A stretch of 64,000 nt of DNA from Micractinium sp. NFX-FRZ. Lineage: Eukaryota; Chlorophyta; Trebouxiophyceae; Chlorellales; Chlorellaceae. The stretch spans positions 1 to 64,000 of the forward strand of contig JAPTJF010000225.1 in assembly GCA_029339195.1 (NCBI GenBank). The letters are read 5' to 3'. Under the pieces are notes generated by a model, which saw only the letters and a program-made list of their open reading frames with translations, was not told the origin of the DNA and did not search any database. The translations under genes and the position numbers were made by a program. This document shows positions 35,664 to 48,662 of the stretch, one piece after another (within the stretch, counting starts at the first letter, position 1; each line of letters opens with the position of its first letter).

Positions 35664-38600
35664 TCAGCCGGAGGCGGCTACAACTGGAGGCGCTGAGGCT
35701 GGGGGCGTCGTTGGTGCCGCCGGTGTGGCGGGCGCAGCTGGGGCGCCGCCTGGCGGCGGCATCACGGGCAGCAGTACGGTGTCCACAATGTGCATGACGC
35801 CCTGCAGACATATATGTAGAACGTGGAAGCATACCACAGCACCTTCTGTGTCCCAGCTTCCTTTCTTATACATCCCCTGAACGTCTGCCTCCTCCGAAGA
35901 CCATGACCGACCGCTGGGACAGCCCCTGGCCGGCCTGCCACTCACCCCGCACACGTCGATGTCTGGCAGAATAATGCGGGCAGAGGAGCCGGCGCCCTCC
36001 AGCGTGACGCCGCCATCAGCGGTGCGGTGCACAGTCAGCGCCAGAGGCTGGCCCTGCAGTGGCAGAGGGGCAGCCGACCTGAAGTGTGAGGAGGAGGTTG
36101 CGGCAGCATGCGCAAACTATTTGCCAAAACTGCGTGGTGGCAGTGGGCAGTGGGCAGTTTCAAGCTGGTGCCCTGTCAGCCCACCCCACCCCACCTCACC
36201 CCACCACACCCCGCCTCACCTGCGGGTTCTTTGCCAGCGTCGCCAAGCGCCGCCCTTCCGCCATGTCGGCAGTCCTGTTGGACGGGCGGGAAATGAGCGC
36301 AGACTGTCAGTTTCTAGGTGGTGGGGTACAGCCAGTTCTTCATATCCATATCCCCAGTCTCCATGTCGCTGCACAACGAGCAATGCAGCGTTCCGGGTGC
36401 CCTACGCCTGCCGACCTGACGGGTTGGTCCACAATGTGGTAAGCCGCCAAGGCCTCCAGAGCCTTCTGGCTCAGCAGCAGCGTCTGGCAAGGCACGGCGG
36501 GGGTGGAGGGGGGCGTGAGGCGATGCTCGGGTGCAGGTGGGCAGGATGCATGTGCGAGTGCTGGACTGCATGCAACCGCAGTTTCTGTCTGAAAGCGCAG
36601 CTCCGTCCCTGACAGGTGCTTCCTCTGCATGCCCATCTAACTATCAAACCTGCTGCACCTCCTGCTCCCCTCCCACCCACCTGTCCACCCACCCATCCTC
36701 TGGCCTGACGCACCCACCCCAACCACCCTTCCATCTACCCACCCATCCATCCACTGGCCTGGCCCACCCACCCACCCACCCACCCGCGTGCCGCCCACCC
36801 TCGCACACCCGCTGCACCTGATCGGAGGCGGTTGAGAAGAGTGTGTACATGGCATCCAGCGCTGCGTCGGTGGGCAGCAGGTAGGCAACCTTGAAGGTGT
36901 CGGGGACGGCGTCCTGAGGGTGGGGTGGGAGGGGAGGGGAGGGGAAGAGAGCATGCGGGGTGTGGTGGGTGGGCAGAGGAAGCGGCGAGCGGGTGCATGC
37001 GAGGGGAGGGTGCATGCAAGGTGGGCAGAGGAAGCGGCGCAGCACAGCAAAAGCGTAGGGCATCGCAGGCCATGGCACATCCCACTCTCCTCCCCCCGCC
37101 ACCTGCCCCCCCTCACCCAGCCCAGCTGGCCGACCATCTGGGCGATGCGGGCAAAGTACTGGGGGTTTGTGTCCACAAAGGAGCGCATCGTCAGGCAGGC
37201 GCCGCCAGCAGGGGCGGGCGGTGCCGGGGTGGGTGTGGGGGCAGGGCCCCGAGGGACAGAGGCTGCTGCCACTGGCGGGGGGTGGGCGGGGCTGGGGAGG
37301 AGGAGGGTGTCCACGACGTGCAGCACACCCTGCCAGGCAGTGCGGGCACCGAGTGCAGAGTTGAACGGATTTGTTGGGCAGCCTCTGGAGGGGTGCTGGC
37401 CCACACGCAGCTCCTCGGCCGGGCGCCTCGACCCAGCGCAATAAACATCCTGCCAGCCTGTATACGTCGGCAACAGCCCCACTCCCCAGTCCTCACTCGC
37501 TCACCCAGCACACGTCAACGTCTGGCGTGGTGATGCGGGCAGAGGAGCCGAGGCCTTCCAGCCTGATGCCGCCGTCGGCGCTGCGCCGCACTGTCAGCGC
37601 CAGCGGCCGGCCCTGCAGCAGGCAGGTCACAGCAACCAGGTGTCGGTTGGCGGTACAGCCTGGGTGGCTCTACGGCTTTTTGCGGCACAGCAAGAGGCTG
37701 TGGCGGGCGCAACCAATGCCATACAGAGCAGCAAAAGAGGTGTGCAGTGCACTGCTAGAGCCACGGTCTGGCAGCTGTGCACACGTTTGCATTGCACGTC
37801 GCAGCTGACGCCCTGGCGGTGTGGGCTGCACCCTGACCCACCGTCAGGTCCTTTGCCAGCGTCGTCAGGCGCTGCCCGTCCGCCATGTCGGCAGTCCTGA
37901 GGGGGACAGGGAGCAGTGGCGGTGGGCAGGCAGCAAGGCCAGCGGGTGGGCGGCCAGCTTTACTCGACTGCTGCCAGCCCTGGTGCAGTGCCATTACTCT
38001 TCAGCTGAAAACGCTCCCCGCCCTGGGCTCGCTGTAATGCCTCAGGACTACGACTACACTCGGAGCGCCCCCACAAACACCGCGCATCATTCCACTGTAA
38101 ACCCGCACACCAGCACACCACCTGCCAATGCGTGCCCGCCCACCTGACGGGTCGGTCCACAATGTGGTAGGCACCCAGGGCGGTTAGCGCAGCCTGGCTT
38201 GCCAGCAGCGCCTGGTGCGGCGCGGCCGAGGGACACACGGAGCAGGGGTCAGTGGTTGGAAGGAACGGGGAATGGGGTGTGCTGCCGGGAGGCAACAACT
38301 TGGAACCAATCAGCCTATTGGCGCCTTGGCAATGTCCCATGAGGCTGCCATCTCTCGTCTGCCCACCCCCCTCATCGACACTCACTGCAACCCACGCCCA
38401 TGAATGTCCACCAGCATGACCACCAGCATGACCACCAGCATGACCACCAGACCTCGTACCTCTGCATCCGCCGGCGTCAAGCTCTTCAGCAGGGCATCCA
38501 GCGCTGCGTCGATGGGGAGTATGTATGTGAGGTTTCCCTTCTGGGGCGGCGTGTCCTGGAGGAAAGGGACGGGGGCCCCGGGGCAGCGGAGGCGCCGGCA

Positions 38601-41600
38601 GTTGGGAGGGGCGTGGGCGTGTGCATAGGGCGCAGATCAGAGCGCCAGCACACCACAACACCGCGCGGGCATGAGCAGGGGCACGTTGGTCACGACATGC
38701 CAGCTCACAGAACGCTGACCCCCACCCCCCCACCCCCCACTCACCCATCCAATGCGGGCCATCAGCTGCACAAGGCGGGAGAAGCGCTGAGGGGAGGCCT
38801 CCGCGTATGACCGAATCGGCATGCAGGCGCCGCCAGCGGGGGGTGCTGTGGGCGCGGGGGGCGAAGGTGTGCTGGGGGCGAGTGAAGCCTCTGAGCCGGC
38901 GCCAGCTGGCAGTAGCAGCACACCAGGAGCTCCGGGCACCCCAGGCAGGACCGGGCCACTAGGAGGGACAGTTCCAGGAGGGGCAGGTGGGCCCAACACA
39001 AGCGCCCCAGAGGTGTCTGACCAAAGCCCGGTGGCACCCGGGGCGCCCGGCCCAGCCCCGCTGGGCGCCTGCAGCGCAAACACGCCGGGGGCCTGCACCT
39101 GCGGCAGGACACCCGGACCAGCAGGCGGGCCCGCTGTTGGCGCCGGCGCCGGCGCCGGAGGGGTGGCAGCCATGGCGGCGGCAAGCTCAGCCGCTGGCAC
39201 TGGCGCTGCGCTGGCTGCGGTGGCGTCCACCTCTGCCTGCGCCTCTGCAGGCTGATAGTCCTCATACCCCGCCGTCAAGTCAGTGATGGTCTCATTGCGC
39301 AGGTACTGGTCGGCGGCGGGGGTGAGCGCGGACAGCGGGCCATCCACGATGTGCAGCACTGCAGGGTGGGTGGGTTGAAGAGCGCAGAGGTGGAAATCTG
39401 GAGGGTTGGTCACGAAGGCATACAGCCGCGTTTCAAGGGAGCTTGAGTGGGCACTCGAACGCTCCTGCTCTCGAGCAGCTGCCAACCACTGGGCACCACC
39501 GCTGCCGCGGCTGCGCAGCTCAGCTGTTCTGTCGAGCACTCACCGCTGCCGCCGCATGTCTCCAGGGTCTGGGTGATGACCGCCGTGGCGTTGTCGGCTG
39601 CTGCCTCACCAGCCACCGCCACCCCTCCCTGCAGGCCACAGCGGCGAGGTTGGAAGGATGATGGGAAGGAGCCGACAGCTTGCAGGCACAGTGTACGTGC
39701 ATGCATAGGACCGATACGTGGCAAGGCAAAAGGCTGCGCCTGGCCTGATTTCTGCACACAAACCTGCGAGTCGGCTACAAGGCAGGCTCAAAGTGCGGTT
39801 CCCTTGCTGAATTCCCGACGTTCAGGCTGCAAAACATGCCTTGCCCCCCGCTCACATCCGTGGCCCCCTCCACTGTGATGCTGTGCCCGGGGAACAGGGT
39901 GGGCAGCTCCACGCCCTCCATCTAGCGGGGCATGAGGGTGGAAGTGGAAGGGTAAGGTGGGTGAGAGGAGGAAAGCACCAGAAGTGAAATGATGCGGCGG
40001 GCAGGCGGGGGCAGCTGGGGTGCCCCCTGATCTCCCTCAGATCAAAGCGCGCCCAGCGGCCTGTCGTGCTCCCCTGCTAGGTGCTTCCCTCCAATGGGCC
40101 ACCGAAGCCAGCACCCCACCAGAAATGTTATGCTGTCCCAGTCAGCACAGCACAGCACAGCACGCACGCATGCACAGCACAACACCAGCACAGCACGCGC
40201 AGCACAGCGCCCGCACTCCACGCCACATCTGACACTGGCAGCAGTGCATGCCAGCTGCCCACCTGCCGCAGGTCCTCCTGGCTCAGCGGCCCATCTGCCA
40301 CCACAATGCGGTACGCTACGCCGGCATGCAGCAGGCGGGAGTCGCGCGCCGCTTCGGCCAGCACCTGTGGGGCGATGGTGCAATGGGCAGAGCTTTTTAT
40401 AGGACATATATATGGCCTGCAGCATTCAAGTTTTTGGGGTGCTTGGGGCTGTTTCCTCGGCGCACCTGGCAGAGTCTGCACCAGCTCTTGCAAGCCCTTC
40501 GCTGTTGCACAGGCGTGCGATTATGCCACATATGCATGCAGGCGGGCGGGCTCACCTGCTGCATCTCCTCTTGCCCGGGCTGGATGAAGCCGGCCAGGGC
40601 CATTTGCTGGGCAGAATCTGAGACACGGTAAGCCGCAGGAGGAGCGGGCGGGAGTGAGCTCTGTTGCAGTGCATCAGTTTGCAGTGCATCAATTTGCCAG
40701 GGACTGCATGCATGTGTAAGCGGCTGCCGGCTAGAACATCTCCAGCCCCTGGCTTGCTGCCCAGCTGGGTGAGCACCTGAGGGGGCGAACATGGTGACGT
40801 TGATGCGGGGGTCGCTGAGGTTCCACTTGAGGAGGGGGGGAGGAGGGCAGCAGGGAGGGCAAGATCCAGGCACGTTGGTCGGTTGGCATGGGCGGGGGAG
40901 GGCGGGACTGTGCCTGTGATGGGTTGCAACGCATGCTGCGCCTGTGAACGGCTTGGCGTGCTTGCTGTGCCAGGCATAGCAGACAAATTCACACCCCGGC
41001 CACACCCACATGAAACCAGCCAGAGTACTCTGCTGCCCTCTCACCCCAGCCAGGCCCATGATCGTGTTCTCAATCGACAACTGCGGCGTGTTGGCAATGG
41101 CTGCCGCCAGACTGGGGAAGCACGTGGGGGGCGCCGGAGCCTCTGCCGATGGCGCGCCTGCACCCGCTGCGGGCGGGTTGGCGGAAGGGCCGGGCGCTGG
41201 CGGGGCCCCAGGTGGGTGCTGCTGCTGCTGCCGCTGCTGCTGCCCCGGCTGCAGGCCGCCCACCGCCTGCAGGTAGGGCAGCACCTGCTGGATGGATCTG
41301 GCCGGCATGAGCACTGTGTCGATCACGTGAATCACTGCAGCGTGATTTGAATGAAATGAGAGGCGGAAGATTTGGGCAAGCACACCAACAGTGCAGGAGA
41401 GCTCAGGTTGATCTGCCTGCGGAAGGCGGGCACAGTGGTCGACCTGCCCGGCACCTGCCCCAACACCCGCTCACCCACCCGTGTGGCAGGCCAGCAGGTT
41501 GGCACGCAGCAGGCTGGCACCGTTGTAGGGGCCCTCCACTCGCAGCTGCACGGCGGGGAGGGGGTTGAGTAGATATGGGCATACAGGTTTGAGCTTACTG

Positions 41601-44146
41601 CATGCAGGCTTACCAACAGCGGCGCACCCTCGCGCCCCGCAACTTGTGAGGAAAGCAGGCCGTGCGCTGGCTAGCGCCCACTGGCACTGAGCACTCTGCG
41701 GCCATGGGCCACACCTGCCTATCCCCTGCACACCACCCAACAACCACCCACCGCGGTTGCATTGATTGTGCTGGGCTTGAGCGAGGCGCCAGGCAGCTGG
41801 GTGGGCAGCGGCGCACCGCTGGCGCCCATGCGTGCCAGGTCAGCATAGCTGTGGGGCAGAATTGGGGGCGGCGTAAAAAAGGACAGGGTGCCAGGCTGGA
41901 TGTCAGCACTGAACGCTCTGTCAGATAGTCTACCACGGCATGCATGCTGCTCAGTAGCAGCTGCCATCCCAGAAAGCCTGCAAGCTCAGCAGCCGCCAGC
42001 TCAGCCCACCTGAGGGGCTGTGTCAGCGTGTGGTAGGCCAGCACCGACTCCAGCTGCTGGGCATATGCGTAGATGGTGGCGGGGATGAGGCCCTGCAGGG
42101 ATGGACAGAACACGGTAGCAACGTGTTCAAGGCGGGCACTCGGTGGGCGCTCGGCAAGCATGGGTGGGAGTGTAAGGGGCAGGACGACAAGCATGGGTGG
42201 GAGTGTAAGAGGCAGGGCGACACGGGGACGAGGAGGCACTGCGCCATGCAACGAGCAGCAAGCGGTTTACAGATGCAATCGCTCTACACGCTCAACGTGC
42301 ATGTACTGCCCACCTGCTTAGCACTGCTGTGCGCACAATGCAAGGAAACCAAGTCCCGGCCCGCAGGCTTGCCTGCTCCTGGGTGAAGCGCCGTATGGCG
42401 TTGTCGTCGGGCAGCAGCAGGGTGACAGCCAGGGCGGGGTCGGCCAGTGCGTGCTGTTGGTACCCGGTCAGAACGACGAGGGAGAGGTAGAGGGTGAGGT
42501 CGGGGGCGCCGCTGCGGGGGCAGGAGGGGGAAGGGAGTACCATGTATGCACGATCGCCAGAGACAGTAAGCGGCAAGGGGCTTCAGGGGGGAGAACAGCA
42601 GGCACAAGGGCGCGGGAATTGGGCCGCCATAGCTTGGGTCAGTGCCTTTGACATGTTCAGCTGAGGCTGCATAAGCGCACAGAGAGCCAACGAGTGGGGG
42701 CTGAGGGAACCCAGGTCGGCAACAGCAGCCGCGCTTTTGCACTGCACAGACCTGCTGGCAGCCCGCATGCCAACTGCCCACTCTGCCGGCGTGCTGAGCA
42801 CAAGAGGGCGCCCTCGGCTGCAACCCACAGCCGCCCCCTCACCGCAGGAAGTTGATCACGTCGGTGCGGCACTGGGAGGCAGCGGCAGGGGCGGCGGCAG
42901 GCGGGGGCACAGCGCCTCCCCCCAGCTGGGCCCACAGCGGCTGCAGCAGCTGCTCCTGGCTGACGGGGGCGTGCGGCGCTCCCGGGATGGGAACCGGCAC
43001 TGGAGGCTGCGCTGGGGCGGGGGCCTGGGCCGGCGCAGAGGGCGGGGTGGCGGCAGCGGGTGCACTGGGTATGCTGGCAGGTGGAGGCTGTGTTGGTGGG
43101 GTGCCTGGGGTGGCAGGTGGCGGCTGCGGCGGCTGCGCCGGCAGGGCAGCGCTGGGAGGCGGGCAGGCGCATGTGCCACACGACTCAGCGCAGCTGCCCA
43201 GCATCCACGTCTCCTTGCACTTGCCCCAGGCGCGCTGCGGGAGCGGGCGGGGTGTTGGGCGGGGGTTGATTGAGGCAGAGGCTGCATAGGCATATCATGT
43301 GGACGCACAGCAGCTGCAGCCGCGACACGCACATTGAAATTCAATGTACAGCGAATGATCAGGGGGCAACCTGAGGTGCTGCACTGCAGATAGGACTCAA
43401 GACCACCACGCCGCACCCCTCGCCTGCTGTGCGCACGTGAAGCGGCCGTCGGGCGGCACGTCTGCGCACACGCACTGCCCCGGGCAGGTGCACCGCCCGC
43501 AGGTCAGCAGGCAGAAGCTCTGGGCAACCATCCACACGGCGTTGCTGCGGCCAAAGGGGGCGGGATGCGAGAGGGAAGGGGCGGGAGTCCAAGGGCACGC
43601 ACTGCGGTTTGAGGCAAGGCCGGCAGTAGCTGCTGATGCCTGTTGAGGGCAGGCCATCGCGCTTGGCATATCTGGCTTGCACAGCTTGCACAGGTTCACA
43701 GCCGCCGTGCAGAGCAGCCCTCCATCCGCTGGCACCGCTTTGCATGCAGAGGGAGCACCCGCAGACACCCACCAGTTGCCGGCGTCGCGCTCGTGCGCGC
43801 ACGCGCTGCTGGGCGGCGGCGTATCCACGCAGGGGCAGCCGGGCGGCGGCGCGGCAGCGGATGCTGTTGGCGCTGACACTGCTGCCTCCAGCGCGGCAGC
43901 TAACGAGGGTGGCGCCCCTGAGGGCCCCTGAAAGGCGGACACTTTTGGCTCAGCGGCTGGCTGGGCTGGCTGGGCAGAGAGGGCAGCTGGCTTGGCCGCC
44001 TGCAGCACCTGGGCTGCAGAGGGCCCGGCTAAGGTCTCCTCCAGGGCTGTGGCCAATGGCAGGCGCATGCCAGCCACCCCAGCCGCCAGGCAGCTGACAC
44101 AAAAGGCAGCAGACAGGAGGTGGGCCGCCTGTGGCCGGCTGGCCAT
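35664..44146 (-). CDS. ShKT-FAS1 extracellular protein B, four fasciclin domains
   Basis: The protein has 1181 residues in 24 exons: 44146-43773, 43544-43424, 43234-42843, 42511-42373, 42092-42010, 41848-41752, 41545-41479, 41334-41045, 40825-40777, 40617-40556, 40364-40263, 39921-39856, 39628-39544, 39358-38745, 38555-38460, 38211-38144, 37896-37842, 37612-37505, 37329-37117, 36913-36818, 36483-36416, 36274-36220, 36053-35946 and 35801-35664. Donors at 43423 and 42372 are GC. The layout copies protein A exon for exon: signal peptide, two ShKT-like modules, Pro/Ala linker, then FAS1 domains. A five-exon FAS1 block has been duplicated, giving domains ending VIHVIDTVLMP, VLHIVDG, VLHVVDTLLLP and VMHIVDTVLLPV. 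By family it is a cell-surface or matrix adhesion protein. It is the upstream member of the tandem pair. Confidence 0.88.
38408..38450. repeat. 12-bp tandem repeat in an intron of gene B
   Basis: The unit CCACCAGCATGA occurs three times and then partially, just downstream (in gene orientation) of the donor at 38459. Confidence 0.95.
40142..40212. repeat. CACAG-rich short repeat in an intron of gene B
   Basis: Imperfect GCACA/CACAG units run through this stretch of the intron following exon 40364-40263. Confidence 0.8.
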
Positions 44147-44603
44147 TGCCTCTGGCTGTCACAAGCAGCCAACCAGTGCGAATCCGGGCAAGGAAAGGCG
44201 ACCGCAACCATTGATCGCCGGCAGTTGAAGAACCTTGGACCACGCTTTCCACCTGGCTGCATGTTTGCTCATCCTTGTCCAACACAGTATCCTGGCGGGA
44301 TACTTTCCGCGCCCGTTTCAACAGCTGTTACGTACACTTACAGCGGTGCAGCACGGGGGGGCAGGGAATAAATGCACACATGCAATAGGGACAAATGCAA
44401 CACAGGAACTACAAGGTTGGACACACATGCTACACAAAATGCTGAGGGTGGATTCAATCAAATGGGGTCTTGTGTGCTGATGTGCGGTTGGTTTTGGGTG
44501 GATGGAAGATACGTGTGTCGGGTGTCTAGCAGTGCACGATTGGATGCTGTGTGCCTCAGCATCCGGGACGGTAAGTAGTCGGGGCAGTGCCGCGGGGCCG
44601 CCC
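44147..44603. other. Spacer between the five-module gene and ShKT-FAS1 gene B
   Basis: Promoter of gene B lies on the low-coordinate side. A minus-strand TGTAA at 44342-44338 could end the five-module transcript. Confidence 0.5.
44232..44253 (-). promoter_or_regulatory. Conserved upstream element of ShKT-FAS1 gene B
   Basis: On the plus strand it reads ACCTTGGACCACGCTTTCC and onward, matching the element at 34973-34995 upstream of gene A. Confidence 0.6.
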
Positions 44604-47600
44604 TCAATCCCTGTCGGAAAACGCTGGCAGCAGCCACACGCCGTCGCCGAACCAGGAGCGCTGCAAGCAACGGCGGACCGTAAACAGGTGACAGTTGTCA
44701 GTAAAACACATTTACTTGCAAAGCAGTGAGAGACGGTAAACTGGTGGGGCCAGCTGCGCACGCCGTGCCATGCACAGCTGGCGGGCAGAGGCACAGCATC
44801 GCTAGCAGACATGCACCAGTCAGGCAGGCCTTGCAGCCTGCAGCGCTCCTACCCCTCGCAAGCCAGCCTGAGACACACAAACAGGCACACACACACACAC
44901 ACACATGCAGCAGCACCACGACATCTTATAACGTGTGCCCGCCCACCTCCAGCAGCATGCGCGCCGCGCTGTATGCGCTGCTGCCCCCCTTGGGAGCCTC
45001 CTCGATGCCGCGCACCTGCGTGGGGAAGAGGGCGCATGTGCAATATCAGTGGTGAGGTGGGCGAAGACAACGGGGCAGCGCAGCACACCCGACCAAGGAG
45101 GAGGCCCAGCCTGCCCACAACACCCAGCCCAGCCTCCCCGCCTGCCCACCCTACCGTGTCCACACCGTCTCCCCTGCCCGCCCGCCCACTCACCAGGCCC
45201 TTTGCAAAGTCGCGCCGCTCCTCGCCACCAGCTGGCGCCTCTGCCAGCATCTGCCGCAGCTCGTCGTACCGGGGGTCGCTCTTGGTGCCAGGCGCCTTGG
45301 CGGCCGCTGACAGGGCGACCAGCAGCTCCTCAAACCGGCAGTCAGCAGAAGAGGCGGGCTTGGCGGCGCGGGGAGACGGAGAGGCACCGTTGGCGGCGGC
45401 AGGCTTGGCGCCGTTGCTAGCGACGGGCGCAGCGCCGCTGCTGGCAGCGGCAGACGCGGCGCCGTTGGTGGCGGCGGAAGGCGCGGCGCCGTTGCTGGCG
45501 GCGGAAGGCGCTGCGCCGTTGGCGGCGGCAGTGGGGGTTTCAGCCAGCGGGCCCCCAGCCTCCTCCTGCTCGGGTGCGGCAGCCTCCGCAGCCTCCGCTG
45601 CAGCCTCAGCCGCAGCCGCAGCCGCAGCCTCCACCTGCTCTTTCTGAGGCTTCTCATTGGCGTCAGAAGCAGGCGCTGCCGCGGCAGCAAGCTCCGCAGC
45701 CGTCTCAGCCACCTGCTCAGCCACAGCTGCTGCAGGCACTGCCGCCATAGCGCCGACTGCAGCCGGCACAGTCCCACCGATTGGCGTAGTAGCATCGGCG
45801 GCGGCAGCAGCTAGTGAAAATGCTGCGGCAGGAGAGCCGCCAGCAGCTGCCTCCTCCTTCTCCTCCTTTGCTGCAGGCGCTGCCACGGGGGTGGCTGCGT
45901 CCGCGCTGCCCTCCCGTGCGCTGCGCCCGCTCTCGAGGGCCCTCTGCATGTGGGCCAAGGTAGCAACAACAGGCGGGACGGGAACGTCAGTCAGTAAGGC
46001 AGGTGGGCGGACACGGCAGGCAGGCAGGCTGCCAGGCACAGCAGGCAGGCAGGGAGGCCGAGCACAGCCCAAGACGCCACACCCCAATGCATTGGCAGCT
46101 GCACCAACCCTTCCACTGCCGGCAAACTGTCCCTCCCTCACCTCCAGCAAGTATGCCGCTGAATCAAACACCGCCTCCCCGCTCTCCTCGATGCCCCGCA
46201 GCTGCAGCGGCAGACGTGGCACGGGACCCATGCGGCAGGCGGTCAAAAGGGTGTGAGGTGCAGGCGGGGCTGGGCTGGGTCGCGCAAGGGAGCGTTGCCT
46301 ATGGTGGCCGCATACTGACAATGCAGTCACCGTCCGCGCCACGGCAAGCTGCATGCGCCGTCAAGATCACCCACTCTGCCTCCCTGCCCACCCCATCCCC
46401 TAACCCCGGCACAGCCAAGCACTGCAGCGCTCCCCCACTCACCAGGCTGCGTGCAAAGTTGAGGCGTGCCTGACCGCCGGCCGGGGCGGCTGCCAGCAGC
46501 GCCCGGACCGCGTTGAACCGCCGGTTGCTGACAATGTCGGGGTCCTGGGACACCTCAGAGATGGCAGTGAGCAGCTGCTCAAACCTGTTGCCAGTGGTGC
46601 TGCCGCTGCCGCTGCTGCTGCTGCTGCTGCTGCTGGTGGCAACAGGTGCCGGGCTGGGCACAGCAGCAGCGGTGCTGGCGGCCGCAGGCAAGCTGGGCTC
46701 AGCGGCGACGCTGCTGGCGGCCGGAGGCGAGCTGGGCTTGATGGCGGAGCTGCTAGCGGCTGGTGCCGGGATGGGCATTGCGGCGACGCTGCTGGCGGCT
46801 GGTGCCGGGCTGGGCACAGCGGCGGCGCTGCTGGCGGCTGGTGCCGGGCTGGGCACAGCGGTTGCCCTGGCTGGCACAGCGGCGGTGCTGCCGGCTGCTG
46901 GTGCCAGGCTGGGCTGCTCGGCGGTGGTGAGAGCGGCTTCTTGGGCGCTCAGGGATCGCTGCATACACGAATGATGGGTTGAACCGCTGTGTGAAAGACG
47001 GCTGGGTGCAAAATGTATGGCATGCCTTGCTGCATCAACAGCTGGTGGCATGGCTGGGCAGCGCTGCACGCACTCCTAACACGCACAGCGTGCGGCACTG
47101 TTGTATTACGCTCAGCCCTGCGCGCCCAGCCCAGCCAGCGCATATGTTGCAAATAATGGTGCGGCCCAGCCCAGCCCAGCCTGGCAAAACGAGATGGCCC
47201 CTTGCCCACCTCCAGCAGCAACGCTGCCGGCCAGAACACGGCATCCGTCTCATCTGCCTCCTCGATGCCACGCAGCTGCACAGGGATTAGGGGAGAGCGC
47301 AGGGAGGGAGGGGCAGCTCAGAGGGCGTGGGCGGAGAAGGGCGACGGGAGGGCCTGATAGCCCTGCGGAGCGCCGACAGCTGGCGGCCACAGGGGCACGC
47401 AGGCAGCACGGCACTGACGGTTTGAGCACCCCACGTGCTCAGCACAGCGTGCTGCAGCGAGCAAAGCGCAACGCAATGCTGCGCCAGTGCCCCCCCAACT
47501 CCTCACCAGGTTGCGTGCAAAGTTCAGGCGCGCCTCGCCCCCGGCAGGGGCAGCCGCCAGCACCGCTCTGATCGCATCATACCGCCGGTTGATCACGACG

Positions 47601-48621
47601 TCGGGGTCCCCGGCTGCCGAGGAGATGAGCGCCAGCATCTGCTCATACCGGTTGCCGCTGATGGCACCGTTGCTGCTGCTGCTGGCCCCGCTAGGCGTGC
47701 TGGGCTGCACGGCGGCGGCAGCGGTGGGGGCGCCCTGCTCGCGGCTGCTGCTGGCGGCCGGGGGCGGGCTTGGCGCAGCGGCTTGCACAGGGCTGGGTGC
47801 CGCGGGGAGCCTGGTGACGGGGGCTGGGGGGCTGGCCACGGGGGCTGGCAGCTCGAAAGAGGCGTGGAAGCCGGGCGCTGCGGGCAGGCTGTCTGCACTG
47901 GGCTCTGGCAGGGACCCCAGCAGCGTACCGTCCACCTCCTGTGAATCCATCGCGCGCTGCATATGGGTGTGACGAAAAGGGTGGAGCAGTGTGGGAGGGG
48001 AGCAGTATGAGCGGGTGTGCCTCCCACATCACCAGGCGCTGCCCAGACCACCACAAGCCCTGCCCAGCAAAACGATATGCCTTCCCCCCCCACCTCTAGG
48101 AGCATCGCTGCAGGCCAGAACACGGCATCCGACTCATCCGCCTCCTCAATGCCACGCAGCTGCACATGGCCGGGCAGAGGGTGGGGAGCGCAATACTGGG
48201 CATGCAACATCACAACAACAAGCAGCGCTGGTGCTGCGGCGGAACACCGTCAAGAGGGAGCATCGAACAAATCAGCACGCAGCCGGCGCAGCGGCGGCGG
48301 CCTCTGCACGACGGAGCATGCAGCACGCTCACATCATGCCCAAAGCTGTTGCCAGCAGTAGCCAGTGCTGCTGACGCGGCTGCATCCTGCGCCGGTGCAC
48401 CCCTCAACTCCTCACCAGGCTGCGCGCAAAGTTGACGCGCGCCTCGCCGCCAGCCGGTGCAGCAGCCAGCAGCGCCCGGACCGCGTCATAACGCCGGTTG
48501 ATCACGACGTCCGGGTCCTGGGCCGCCATTGTCAGGTCCTGAATCACCTGCTCAAAAACACCTGCGCTGCTGCTGTTGCCGTTGCTGCTGCTGCGGCCGC
48601 TTCCGCTGCTGGCAGGCGGTG

Positions 48622-48662
<41 letters not shown>

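Noticed and set aside
44849..46354. A single 501-residue minus-strand open frame as a one-exon gene
   Set aside because: It runs through clear GTGAGT/CAG introns of the five-module gene; the repe­ated module pattern only appears when these are removed.
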